This document shows positions 1 through 6,721 of a DNA stretch of 12,795 nt, piece after piece (positions within the stretch are counted from its first letter, which is position 1; every line of letters starts with the position of its first letter). Source of the stretch: Flavobacteriales bacterium UBA6969 (lineage in GTDB: Bacteria; Bacteroidota; Bacteroidia; Flavobacteriales_D; Sanyastnellaceae); assembly GCA_002448555.1 (NCBI GenBank), contig DJYV01000091.1, positions 1-12,795 on the forward strand, read 5' to 3'. The position numbers were made by a program, and so were the translations under genes. The notes beneath the pieces were generated by a model. That model ran no database searches, was not told where the DNA came from, and saw only the letters and a program-made list of their open reading frames with translations.

Positions 1-2465
1 GGGAATTCAACGCTTCCGGCGTGGCAAATTACTGCTGCTTCGCCGACATCACGGAGTGGGTGGCCGGTAACCCGGTCAACGCCCGCTACACAGTGGGCAA
101 CGTAGTCGCGACAGAAAACAACTCTTCCTGGGGCGGCTGGGTCCTCGTCATCGTGTACCAAGACGCTTTGGAGCCCATGCGCAACCTGACCGTGTTTGAT
201 GGGTTGGCGATGATCACCATGAGCGGTGGCGGCTCCAATTCCCAAGTCGATGTCCCAATCTCCGGCTTCCTCACCCCGCCCAACGGACCGGTCGACCTGC
301 AGCTCGGCGTTGTGGCCTACGACGGTGACCGCGGCGAGGGCGGCGACCAATTGGGCTTTGACGGCGCCGGTACCGTTGAGTACATCTCAGACGCCACGCA
401 CGACATCGACAACGTGTTCAACAGCACCCACAGCACCGACGGCGTGATGAACCCCTGGCGCGAGCCAGCCTTCAACAATACATTGGGCCACGACGCCAAC
501 GTTTTTATCCCAGACAACAGCGGGTTCGACTTCCTCACTAACAACGCCACCGATGCCGAAATCCGCATCACCACTGGCGGCGAATCCATCACGGTCCAAG
601 TCATCACCTCCGTCATCGATGTGTACGAACCGGACCTCAAGGCAACCGTTTTCATCGAGGACGTGAACGGCGGCATCGCTGAACCCGGGGACATCCTCGA
701 GTACACCGTCGTAGGCAAAAACCTCGGTTCCGACGCAGCTGTCGACGTCTACATGGAAATGGGGCTCGACCTCCGGACCTCCTTTGTCTCCGGCAGCCTC
801 GAATGGGTGGCTGGACCGCAAACGGGCTGGATGACGGACGGCGCGGGTGACGACGAAGGAGAATACTTGGTCGCCGATGAACTCGTCCGGGTCCGAGTCG
901 GGGCTGGAGCGAATGCATTGGACGGTGGACTGCTCACGAACGACCCGTTGGGCCAAGACAGCGTCGCCTTTAAATTTCAAGTCGAACTCACCGACGACTG
1001 CTTGCTTTTGCAATGCGACGGCACGCTGACCGGTGCCGCCTACATCTACGGAGAAGGCGACATCTCAGGAAACTCGCAGTTCAACGATGGAGCCAGCGCT
1101 CTGGTGGATGCCAACGGCTGCCCCGTGGATGAGGTTACCGTGCTCGAGGTGCAGACCGGCGTTTGTCCGCCCGTAGCAATTGAGCCGGTGGGCACGACCT
1201 GCCTCGGCGACAACGTCGCGCTCGAGGTACCGCAGTTCGAAGACAACCCGCTCGCCCAATCCCTCGCCAACTACACTTGGACCGGCCCTAACGGCTTCAG
1301 CGCCAACGCCGCCACGGCCTACATCGCCGATGCGGCGTTTGACGATGCCGGCAACTACCTGTTGGAGGTGACCTTCACCGGGTTGGAATGCCTCCTGCAA
1401 TCCGCGGACTATGAATTGCTGGTTCACGAGCCCGATCCTTCGTTCGACCCGCCTGGCCAACAATGCCTTGAGGGCAACAGTTTTAATTTTGTGGGCGCCG
1501 GCGCGCAATTCCCTGGCGCCGTGTACACCTGGGCGTTTGAGCAGGCCTCTCCCCCATCTGCTACCGGCGTGGGCGTGAGCGACATTGCCTTTACCAGCGG
1601 CGGCTGGCACGAAGTGGAGTTGACGCTGAACGAGATCGCTTGTGCGGCCTCCGTGGTCGACTCCATCTTCATTGAATTGCCACCGGACCTCAGTGCGTTT
1701 GACATCGAGGTGTGGCCGGCCGCAGGGTGCGTCCCACTGTCAGTTACCTTGGCCGATGCCGCGCCCACAGGGGAACTCGACTACGCTTGGTCCTACGGCG
1801 ATGGCGCTTCCAGCATTCAGGATATGCCTTTGCACGTGTACGAGTTGCCCGGTACCTACGACGTCACCGTAAGCGCTGTCTCGACCGGCAATTGCCCGGC
1901 AAGCCTCTCCTTCGTCGTGGAGGACGCCGTGACGGTCTACCCCGCTCCGCAGGCCGGCTTTACCATTTCTCCGCAAGTTGTCGAATTGTTGGAACCGGTG
2001 GTCGAGATCGAGTCGCTTGCGCAATCCACCTCGACGGTGACCTATTGGATGAGCGACGGCGGCAGCCTCGGCCAACCCAACGGCCAGTACATCTTCAGTG
2101 ACGGCGGCACATTCGAGGTCATCCAAACCGTCACCAGCCCCTACGGCTGCACGTCGACGGCGTGGGGCGAAGTGGTCGTCAATGGCACCATCTTCCACGC
2201 GCCCACGGCCTTCACCCCCGACCAGGACGGACTCAACGACGTGTGGCTGCCCATCGCCTTGGGCGTTACGTCGTATGACCTCGAGGTGCGCAACCGTTGG
2301 GGCGACCTCATCTGGTCCACTGATGACCCGGAGCTTCCGTGGCTGGGGGAAAGCGCCGGCGGCACGCACTACGCGCCGAACGGCCTGTACCTGTGGAAGG
2401 TCACGTACCGGGACCAACTGGGGTATCCGGTGGTTCGGCAGGGCACGGTGAGTTTGGTGCGGTAG
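1..2465 (+). CDS. Large acidic surface/adhesin-like protein with type B T9SS C-terminal domain (5' end outside window)
   Basis: The frame is open from base 3 to the TAG at 2463-2465. A GTG at 21 is the first possible start, but the reading continues upstream of it and no signal peptide follows, so I treat the gene as 5'-partial. Residues are numbered from base 21. A beta-rich N-terminal region (1-200, with WGGWVLVIVYQD at 38-49) leads into a DUF11-like module (about 203-325), an Ig-like module (about 380-470, with TWTGPNGF and AGNYLLEV) and PKD-like modules (about 475-555, 557-640 with YAWSYGDG and GTYDVTVSA, and 643-722). The last 90 residues (FHAPTAFTPDQDGLNDVW, VRNRWGDLIW, APNGLYLWKV) are the gliding motility-associated C-terminal domain that sends proteins out by type IX secretion in Bacteroidota. 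I infer an extracellular or cell-surface adhesin or structural protein; there is no catalytic motif. My count is 113 Asp+Glu against 17 Lys+Arg. The gene ends 7 bases from the convergent propeller gene. Confidence 0.9.
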   Translation, partial: EFNASGVANYCCFADITEWVAGNPVNARYTVGNVVATENNSSWGGWVLVIVYQDALEPMRNLTVFDGLAMITMSGGGSNSQVDVPISGFLTPPNGPVDLQLGVVAYDGDRGEGGDQLGFDGAGTVEYISDATHDIDNVFNSTHSTDGVMNPWREPAFNNTLGHDANVFIPDNSGFDFLTNNATDAEIRITTGGESITVQVITSVIDVYEPDLKATVFIEDVNGGIAEPGDILEYTVVGKNLGSDAAVDVYMEMGLDLRTSFVSGSLEWVAGPQTGWMTDGAGDDEGEYLVADELVRVRVGAGANALDGGLLTNDPLGQDSVAFKFQVELTDDCLLLQCDGTLTGAAYIYGEGDISGNSQFNDGASALVDANGCPVDEVTVLEVQTGVCPPVAIEPVGTTCLGDNVALEVPQFEDNPLAQSLANYTWTGPNGFSANAATAYIADAAFDDAGNYLLEVTFTGLECLLQSADYELLVHEPDPSFDPPGQQCLEGNSFNFVGAGAQFPGAVYTWAFEQASPPSATGVGVSDIAFTSGGWHEVELTLNEIACAASVVDSIFIELPPDLSAFDIEVWPAAGCVPLSVTLADAAPTGELDYAWSYGDGASSIQDMPLHVYELPGTYDVTVSAVSTGNCPASLSFVVEDAVTVYPAPQAGFTISPQVVELLEPVVEIESLAQSTSTVTYWMSDGGSLGQPNGQYIFSDGGTFEVIQTVTSPYGCTSTAWGEVVVNGTIFHAPTAFTPDQDGLNDVWLPIALGVTSYDLEVRNRWGDLIWSTDDPELPWLGESAGGTHYAPNGLYLWKVTYRDQLGYPVVRQGTVSLVR

Positions 2466-2472
2466 CGCCCCT

Positions 2473-5400
2473 TCACTCCTCCGGCACCCCAATCAAATCA
2501 ATCGCGCTTTCGCGTATCAGCACATTGAACGCCGGCAGCCGCTCATCGCGCAGCGCATGCCATTTCGCGAGCTCAGCATCAATCAACGCCGTGACTTCGT
2601 CGCGCACACCAACCATCTGCTCGGTGGGTGCATACACCCCCATGCTGGCCAACGATCCCACATGAGCGAGCTTGTTGTTGAGCTTAATGGGGAAGTTGAG
2701 CATGTCCTGATTGCTTTTCAGTTTGGTTTGGTAAAGGACCTCCTCCACTGCTGTCATCAGCGAATCGAGCGCGTGCGCCTCTTCAAAAATGTCCGGGTAT
2801 TCATTCTCATCCAGGCGTCCGAGGAGGGCGGAACTTTGCGATTTGACCGAACGCATGTGGCGGATGGCGTCGTGGGTCTCATCAACCTTATCCCGGATGC
2901 TTTTAAGGAATTCAAACTGCGCGATGCGGTCCTCGCGTGAGCATTCGGCACGTGGATCCATCAGCACCTCAAACGACGACACCAACGTATCGCCCTCCAC
3001 CGCCAACTCCACCGTGTAGTCACCGGGAGGTGCGACCGGACCGCTCAATGTCCCCCACCACATCAGGAGCCCATCAAAATCATCGGCCTTCTCATAGCGC
3101 ATGTTCCAATCGAAGTGATTGAGCCCCGCAGCAATGTCCAGGTCGCTGCCTGCATACGATTGAATCTCGGCGCCCTCGCTGTCGCGAAACGTGAGCGTGG
3201 CACCCCCACCTTCCGGTACATGGAAGTTCACGCGCACTCCGGCGGGGTGGTTGGTACCAGCCGTGGCGGACTCCGATCCGTTGCCGCCGCCGTAGCCCAC
3301 CGTCGGATGCGGTTGGAACAAATGCGGCTGGGCGGCATCGAAACCCTCCAACCCCTGCCACAACACATCGAGGTCATCGAGCAACCAAAAGCTGCGGCCT
3401 TGGGTAGCGACAATCAGATCGTTGTCCTTGAGGGCCAAATCCGTGATGGGCACCTCCGGCAAGTTGAGTTGAAACGAACGCCAATTCGCCCCGTCGTCGG
3501 TGCTAACGTACAAGCCAAACTCCGTGCCGGCGTACAGCAGACCAGGCGTATTCAGGTCAGCGCGAATGACACGGGTAAAATGCCCACGGTCAATGCCCTT
3601 GGTAAGAGTGCGCCAGGTGACGCCGTAGTCGTCGGTGTGGTACAAATACGGCGCATAATCTCCTGACTTGTACCGGGTGGCTGCGACGTAAAGGCCGCCA
3701 TCGCGGTGCGGATCGACTTCAATGCTGTTGACCAAGGCGTCGGCCGGCATGCCTTTCGGGGTAACGTTTTGCCACGTGGCACCGGCATCGCGAGTGACGT
3801 GAATAAGCCCATCGTCCGAACCGGCCCAAATCAGGCCGGGTTCGCGCGGCGATTCCGCAGCGGCAAAAACCGTCGCGTAGTATTCCACGCCCGTATTGTC
3901 CTTGGTGATAGGCCCGCCCGAAGAGACGAGCTTCTCGGTCTCGCCGCGGGTGAGGTCGGGCGAAATGATGTCCCAGGATGCGCCGCCGTTGGCGGAGCGG
4001 TGCACGAACTGCGAGCACGTGTAGAGGTGCTCCGAGTTGTGCGGTGAAAAGAATACGGGGAAATTCCACTGGAAGCGGTATCGCATGCCCTCGGCGCCGC
4101 TGCCCATGGGATTGTCCGGCCACACGTTGATGGCGCGCGACATGTCCAAATCGTGGTTGTACCGGGTCAGGAATCCACCGTAGCTCCCGCCGTAAACAAT
4201 GTCATTGTCGCGGGGGGCCGGCGCCAAGTGTGCACTCTCGCCGCCTGCGGTGCTTTCCCAATTGTCATCAGAGATGAACCGGCCGCGCGAACGGGAATCA
4301 ATACGGATGGCGGAATTGTCTTGCTGCGCACCATAAATGCGGTAAGGGAACGCATCGTCCGTGGTAACGCGGTAGAACTGAGCCGTCGGCTGGTTCATGT
4401 ATGTCGACCACGTTGCGCCGGCATCGTAGCTGACCTGGGCGCCACCGTCGTCGGCAATGATCAGTCGATAGGCATCGTCCGGTGCAATCCACAAATCGTG
4501 GTGGTCGCCGTGGGGCGCGTAGCGCGCCTCGAACGTCCGCCCGCCATCGGTTGAGACGTGGTAAGCGACGTTCATGACATAGACACGGTTGGCGTCCTCG
4601 GTGTCGGCGTAAATGCGCGTGTAGTACCAAGCACGTTGGCGCAGGCTGCGGTCCGAATTCAGCAATTCCCATGTGGTGCCAGCGTCGTCCGAACGGTAAA
4701 CGCCACCGTTTTCGTTTTCGATGATGGCCCAGACGCGGTCGGGATTAACGGGCGAAACGGTGACGCCGATGATGCCGTGCGGCCCTTCGGGAAGGCCGTC
4801 GTTGTCCATGAGCGACTTCCACGTCGCACCGCCATCTTCCGATTTCCAGAGCTCTGAACCGGGACCGCCGGAGGAGAAGTCGTACGGCGTGCGGCGCACG
4901 TTCCATGTGCTGGCATAGAGCACTTCCGGATTCACCGGATCGAACATCAGGTCCACGGCACCGGCCCGTTCATTGGCAAACAACAAGCGTTTCCAGCTGG
5001 CGCCACCGTCCGTGGATTTATAGACGCCGCGCTCTTCCGAATCCTTGAACAAGTCGCCCAGCACCGCCGCGTAGACAATGTCCGGGTTGCGGGGGTGGAT
5101 GCGCACGCGGGGGATGTGGCGGGAATTGGCCAAACCAATGGCCGACCAACTGCGTCCGCCGTCGACGGATTTGTACATGCCCGTGCCAGGGGAGACGTTG
5201 CCGCGCACCGTGACCTCGCCGCTGCCCACATAGAGGATGTTGGGGTGCGATGGGCTCACCGCTACGGCACCGATGGAGCCACCGAAGTAGCCGTCGGAGA
5301 TGTTTTCCCAGGTGGTGCCGCCGTTGGTGGTTTTCCAAACCCCTCCGCCAGTGGCACCCATGTAAAAGGTCATGGGGTCGTTCTCGACACCCGTCACTGC

Positions 5401-5544
5401 TGCGGAGCGGCCACCGCGGAACGGTCCGATGCACCGGAATTCCAAGCCTTCTTCAAGGACAGCCGTCGATTGGCCTTGGGCGGACGGAATATCAGAGAAC
5501 AAGTAGGCTGCTACGAGCAGCGCGAGGTAAGCGGAACGAATCAT
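2473..5544 (-). CDS. Secreted Asp-box (BNR/sortilin-type) beta-propeller protein, often annotated 'glycosyl hydrolase'
   Basis: I chose the ATG at 5544 because it gives a normal signal peptide (MIRSAYLALLVAAYLF, probable cleavage after SAQG near residue 24) and a 1023-residue product. The frame extends upstream to a TTG at 5604, with other ATGs at 5580 and 5565; 5565 is also possible. Eleven Asp-box motifs of the S-x-D-G-G-x-T-W type can be seen, starting near residues 72, 126, 177, 235, 285, 331, 372, 517, 584, 637 and 681, enough for two propellers. A beta-sandwich (about 768-865, ending PPGDYTVELAVEGD) and a charged, mostly helical region (about 869-1005) follow. This matches the roughly 1000-residue VPS10/BNR-like proteins widespread in Bacteroidota. 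Asp boxes are structural, so the common 'glycosyl hydrolase' label is not evidence of catalysis, and the function is unknown. I see no type IX C-terminal domain. The G+C-rich composition resembles gene 1 rather than the cluster upstream. Confidence 0.92.
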   Translation of the reverse strand: MIRSAYLALLVAAYLFSDIPSAQGQSTAVLEEGLEFRCIGPFRGGRSAAVTGVENDPMTFYMGATGGGVWKTTNGGTTWENISDGYFGGSIGAVAVSPSHPNILYVGSGEVTVRGNVSPGTGMYKSVDGGRSWSAIGLANSRHIPRVRIHPRNPDIVYAAVLGDLFKDSEERGVYKSTDGGASWKRLLFANERAGAVDLMFDPVNPEVLYASTWNVRRTPYDFSSGGPGSELWKSEDGGATWKSLMDNDGLPEGPHGIIGVTVSPVNPDRVWAIIENENGGVYRSDDAGTTWELLNSDRSLRQRAWYYTRIYADTEDANRVYVMNVAYHVSTDGGRTFEARYAPHGDHHDLWIAPDDAYRLIIADDGGAQVSYDAGATWSTYMNQPTAQFYRVTTDDAFPYRIYGAQQDNSAIRIDSRSRGRFISDDNWESTAGGESAHLAPAPRDNDIVYGGSYGGFLTRYNHDLDMSRAINVWPDNPMGSGAEGMRYRFQWNFPVFFSPHNSEHLYTCSQFVHRSANGGASWDIISPDLTRGETEKLVSSGGPITKDNTGVEYYATVFAAAESPREPGLIWAGSDDGLIHVTRDAGATWQNVTPKGMPADALVNSIEVDPHRDGGLYVAATRYKSGDYAPYLYHTDDYGVTWRTLTKGIDRGHFTRVIRADLNTPGLLYAGTEFGLYVSTDDGANWRSFQLNLPEVPITDLALKDNDLIVATQGRSFWLLDDLDVLWQGLEGFDAAQPHLFQPHPTVGYGGGNGSESATAGTNHPAGVRVNFHVPEGGGATLTFRDSEGAEIQSYAGSDLDIAAGLNHFDWNMRYEKADDFDGLLMWWGTLSGPVAPPGDYTVELAVEGDTLVSSFEVLMDPRAECSREDRIAQFEFLKSIRDKVDETHDAIRHMRSVKSQSSALLGRLDENEYPDIFEEAHALDSLMTAVEEVLYQTKLKSNQDMLNFPIKLNNKLAHVGSLASMGVYAPTEQMVGVRDEVTALIDAELAKWHALRDERLPAFNVLIRESAIDLIGVPEE

Positions 5545-5632
5545 GGAAGTGAAAGTAACCCCCATTCGTTGTTTTGACATCGGCTCAGGGCATAAAAGAG
5601 CCAAATCCCTTCATGCAACCGAGAGCTTCAGA
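5545..5632 (-). other. 88-base gap between the duplicated-domain gene and the propeller gene, with a weak hairpin
   Basis: This gap separates the TAA at 5635-5633 from the chosen ATG at 5544. It holds one inverted repeat, GGCTC at 5582-5586 with GAGCC at 5598-5602 and an 11-base loop. No T tract follows in either direction, so it is at best a weak terminator or leader hairpin. If the propeller protein really started at the TTG at 5604, the hairpin would be coding. I found no convincing Bacteroidota promoter (TTTG then TAnnTTTG), so it is open whether the propeller gene is read from its own promoter. Confidence 0.25.
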
Positions 5633-6631
5633 TTACTCGCATGCGTTGCCGAATGCCGCTAGAAATACCAGCAAATCGGAAACTGCAACCATCCCGTCCT
5701 GATCAATATCGCCCGTGCAACTAGATTCGGCTGTGCACTTACCTGCGGTCTCATCCCAATAGGTTCCCGTGCCGCAGTAATAAGAAGGATGGTACGTGCA
5801 CGAACCGTCATCAGCCGTCGCGGCCTCGTCGTAGTTCTCCGCTTCGGCATCGGTACATCCCAGCGTTTCATTTGCATCGCACTCCACGGCTTCACCATTG
5901 ATGGCAAGCGCAGTGAACTCAACTTCACCACTACTGAATTGAAACTTTACAGTCCGTTGAAACGCGACAGCTGAAACGCTGACCGTGTTCAGGCCCAAGC
6001 TGAGTTCGATAGGGTTCCCGAAGAACCAATTGCCGTTAGCCACAGTTTTCGCCACACGGTACTCTGCACCGCCTGCAGGCAAAGCAGACACTTCGATCTC
6101 GAGCGTCTGCTCCTCACCGCTTGACGGATCATCGGATGTAACCGCAGTCAGCACATGTGTCCAGGTATCATTTGGCCCTGGTTCGAATGCACTGCAGGAG
6201 GCAACTGCAACACCCCCGGTACTGGCAACACAAGTATTGACATCGAGGTAATTCAAAAACAATGAAGAAAAGGCCACCTCACCCGACGAAAACTGAAACT
6301 TCACTGTGCGAGGGAAGGAAACAGCCGTAACGGTAATGACATTGGACCCGAGCTCAAGTGGAATGGGCTCACCAAAAAACCAATTGCCATTGGCGACGGT
6401 TTTTGCGACACGGACACTGGCACCATCTGAAGGAAGTTCATCAACGACGATTTCAAATACCTGCTCTGCTGAACTTGATGAATCATCCGACTCGACGGCA
6501 GTGAAAACGAACGGCCACGCTGCATTCTCAGTGACATCAAAGAGATTGCATGCATCAATTGTCGTTTGGGCGTGAATCGCTGAGGAGCTAAGGAGCAAGC
6601 TTAAGAAGGAAATGAAAGTTAACCGAACCAT
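5633..6631 (-). CDS. Small secreted protein: two copies of an aromatic-rich beta domain, DDGSC repeat and dockerin-like EF-hand tail
   Basis: A signal peptide (residues 1-22, MVRLTFISFLSLLLSSSAIHAQ without its last two residues being hydrophobic) starts at the ATG at 6631. Residues 28-134 and 146-251 are two copies of one domain, about 60% identical by hand alignment, each beginning and ending with Cys. Both contain RVAKTVANGNWFFG and RTVKFQFSSGEV. Residues 258-280 form a Cys repeat of the NYxxxATxDDGSC type known from marine Bacteroidota surface proteins. The tail (284-332) has CGTGTYW, a second Cys pair, and one EF-hand-like loop (DIDQDGMVAVSD) followed by LLVFLAAFG. I do not recognise the duplicated domain; the beta pattern, exposed-looking aromatics and neighbouring glycan genes suggest carbohydrate binding (inference). 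It lies 90 bases after the beta-helix gene, which has the same tail. Eight of the protein's ten Lys/Arg residues are the four conserved positions in the two copies. Confidence 0.9.
   Translation of the reverse strand: MVRLTFISFLSLLLSSSAIHAQTTIDACNLFDVTENAAWPFVFTAVESDDSSSSAEQVFEIVVDELPSDGASVRVAKTVANGNWFFGEPIPLELGSNVITVTAVSFPRTVKFQFSSGEVAFSSLFLNYLDVNTCVASTGGVAVASCSAFEPGPNDTWTHVLTAVTSDDPSSGEEQTLEIEVSALPAGGAEYRVAKTVANGNWFFGNPIELSLGLNTVSVSAVAFQRTVKFQFSSGEVEFTALAINGEAVECDANETLGCTDAEAENYDEAATADDGSCTYHPSYYCGTGTYWDETAGKCTAESSCTGDIDQDGMVAVSDLLVFLAAFGNACE
5879..6196 (-). repeat. Second copy of the duplicated NWFFG domain
   Basis: This encodes residues 146-251, one residue shorter than the first copy. 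The N-terminal third has diverged most, while the NWFFG and KFQFSSGEV segments are unchanged. Its only Lys/Arg are R192, K195, R226 and K229, at the same alignment positions as in the first copy. The Cys at each end suggest each copy is closed by a disulfide (inference). Confidence 0.85.
6230..6550 (-). repeat. First copy of the duplicated NWFFG domain
   Basis: This encodes residues 28-134 of the protein starting at 6631. Its core (RVAKTVANGNWFFG, then RTVKFQFSSGEV) is identical to that of the second copy. The DNA is also similar: around 6382-6405 this copy and around 6028-6051 the other share most bases. Only four Lys/Arg occur: R74, K77, R108 and K111. Confidence 0.85.
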
Positions 6632-6721
6632 GGCGTCGTTACTTTAATCTGAATAATCAGCATATTAATACCTAAATATACGGTTTCGAGCCTACATTCC
6701 CTAATCGCCTCCCAAGGGAGT
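6632..6721 (-). promoter_or_regulatory. 90-base A+T-rich gap; possible terminator or leader for the duplicated-domain gene
   Basis: Directly after the beta-helix stop codon is a small inverted repeat (CTCCC AA GGGAG at 6709-6720) without a following T tract. Closer to the next gene, the minus strand reads TATATTTA (6680-6673), one base off the Bacteroidota -7 consensus TAnnTTTG and about 41 bases before the ATG at 6631. No TTTG/TTG element lies at the expected distance upstream. The gap is long compared with the overlapping genes upstream, so a secondary promoter is plausible but not shown. Confidence 0.25.

Noticed and set aside
387..1013. 208-codon open frame on the minus strand opposite the adhesin gene
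   Set aside because: Its Val/Asp-rich composition is what the complement of the adhesin codons gives; no signal, domain or start context supports it.
1740..2492. 250-codon open frame on the minus strand opposite the adhesin gene
   Set aside because: It lies antisense to a well-supported domain structure, overlaps the end of the propeller gene, has Arg/His/Val-rich low-information content and no recognisable domain. G+C-rich coding DNA commonly leaves such frames open.
5582..5602. GGCTC/GAGCC hairpin as a terminator or riboswitch
   Set aside because: A single 5-base stem with an 11-base loop and no T tract is not enough; no known riboswitch core is visible.
6709..6720. CTCCCAAGGGAG as an intrinsic terminator after the beta-helix gene
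   Set aside because: The arms are only 5 bases with a 2-base loop, and no T tract follows on the transcribed strand, so termination cannot be claimed.
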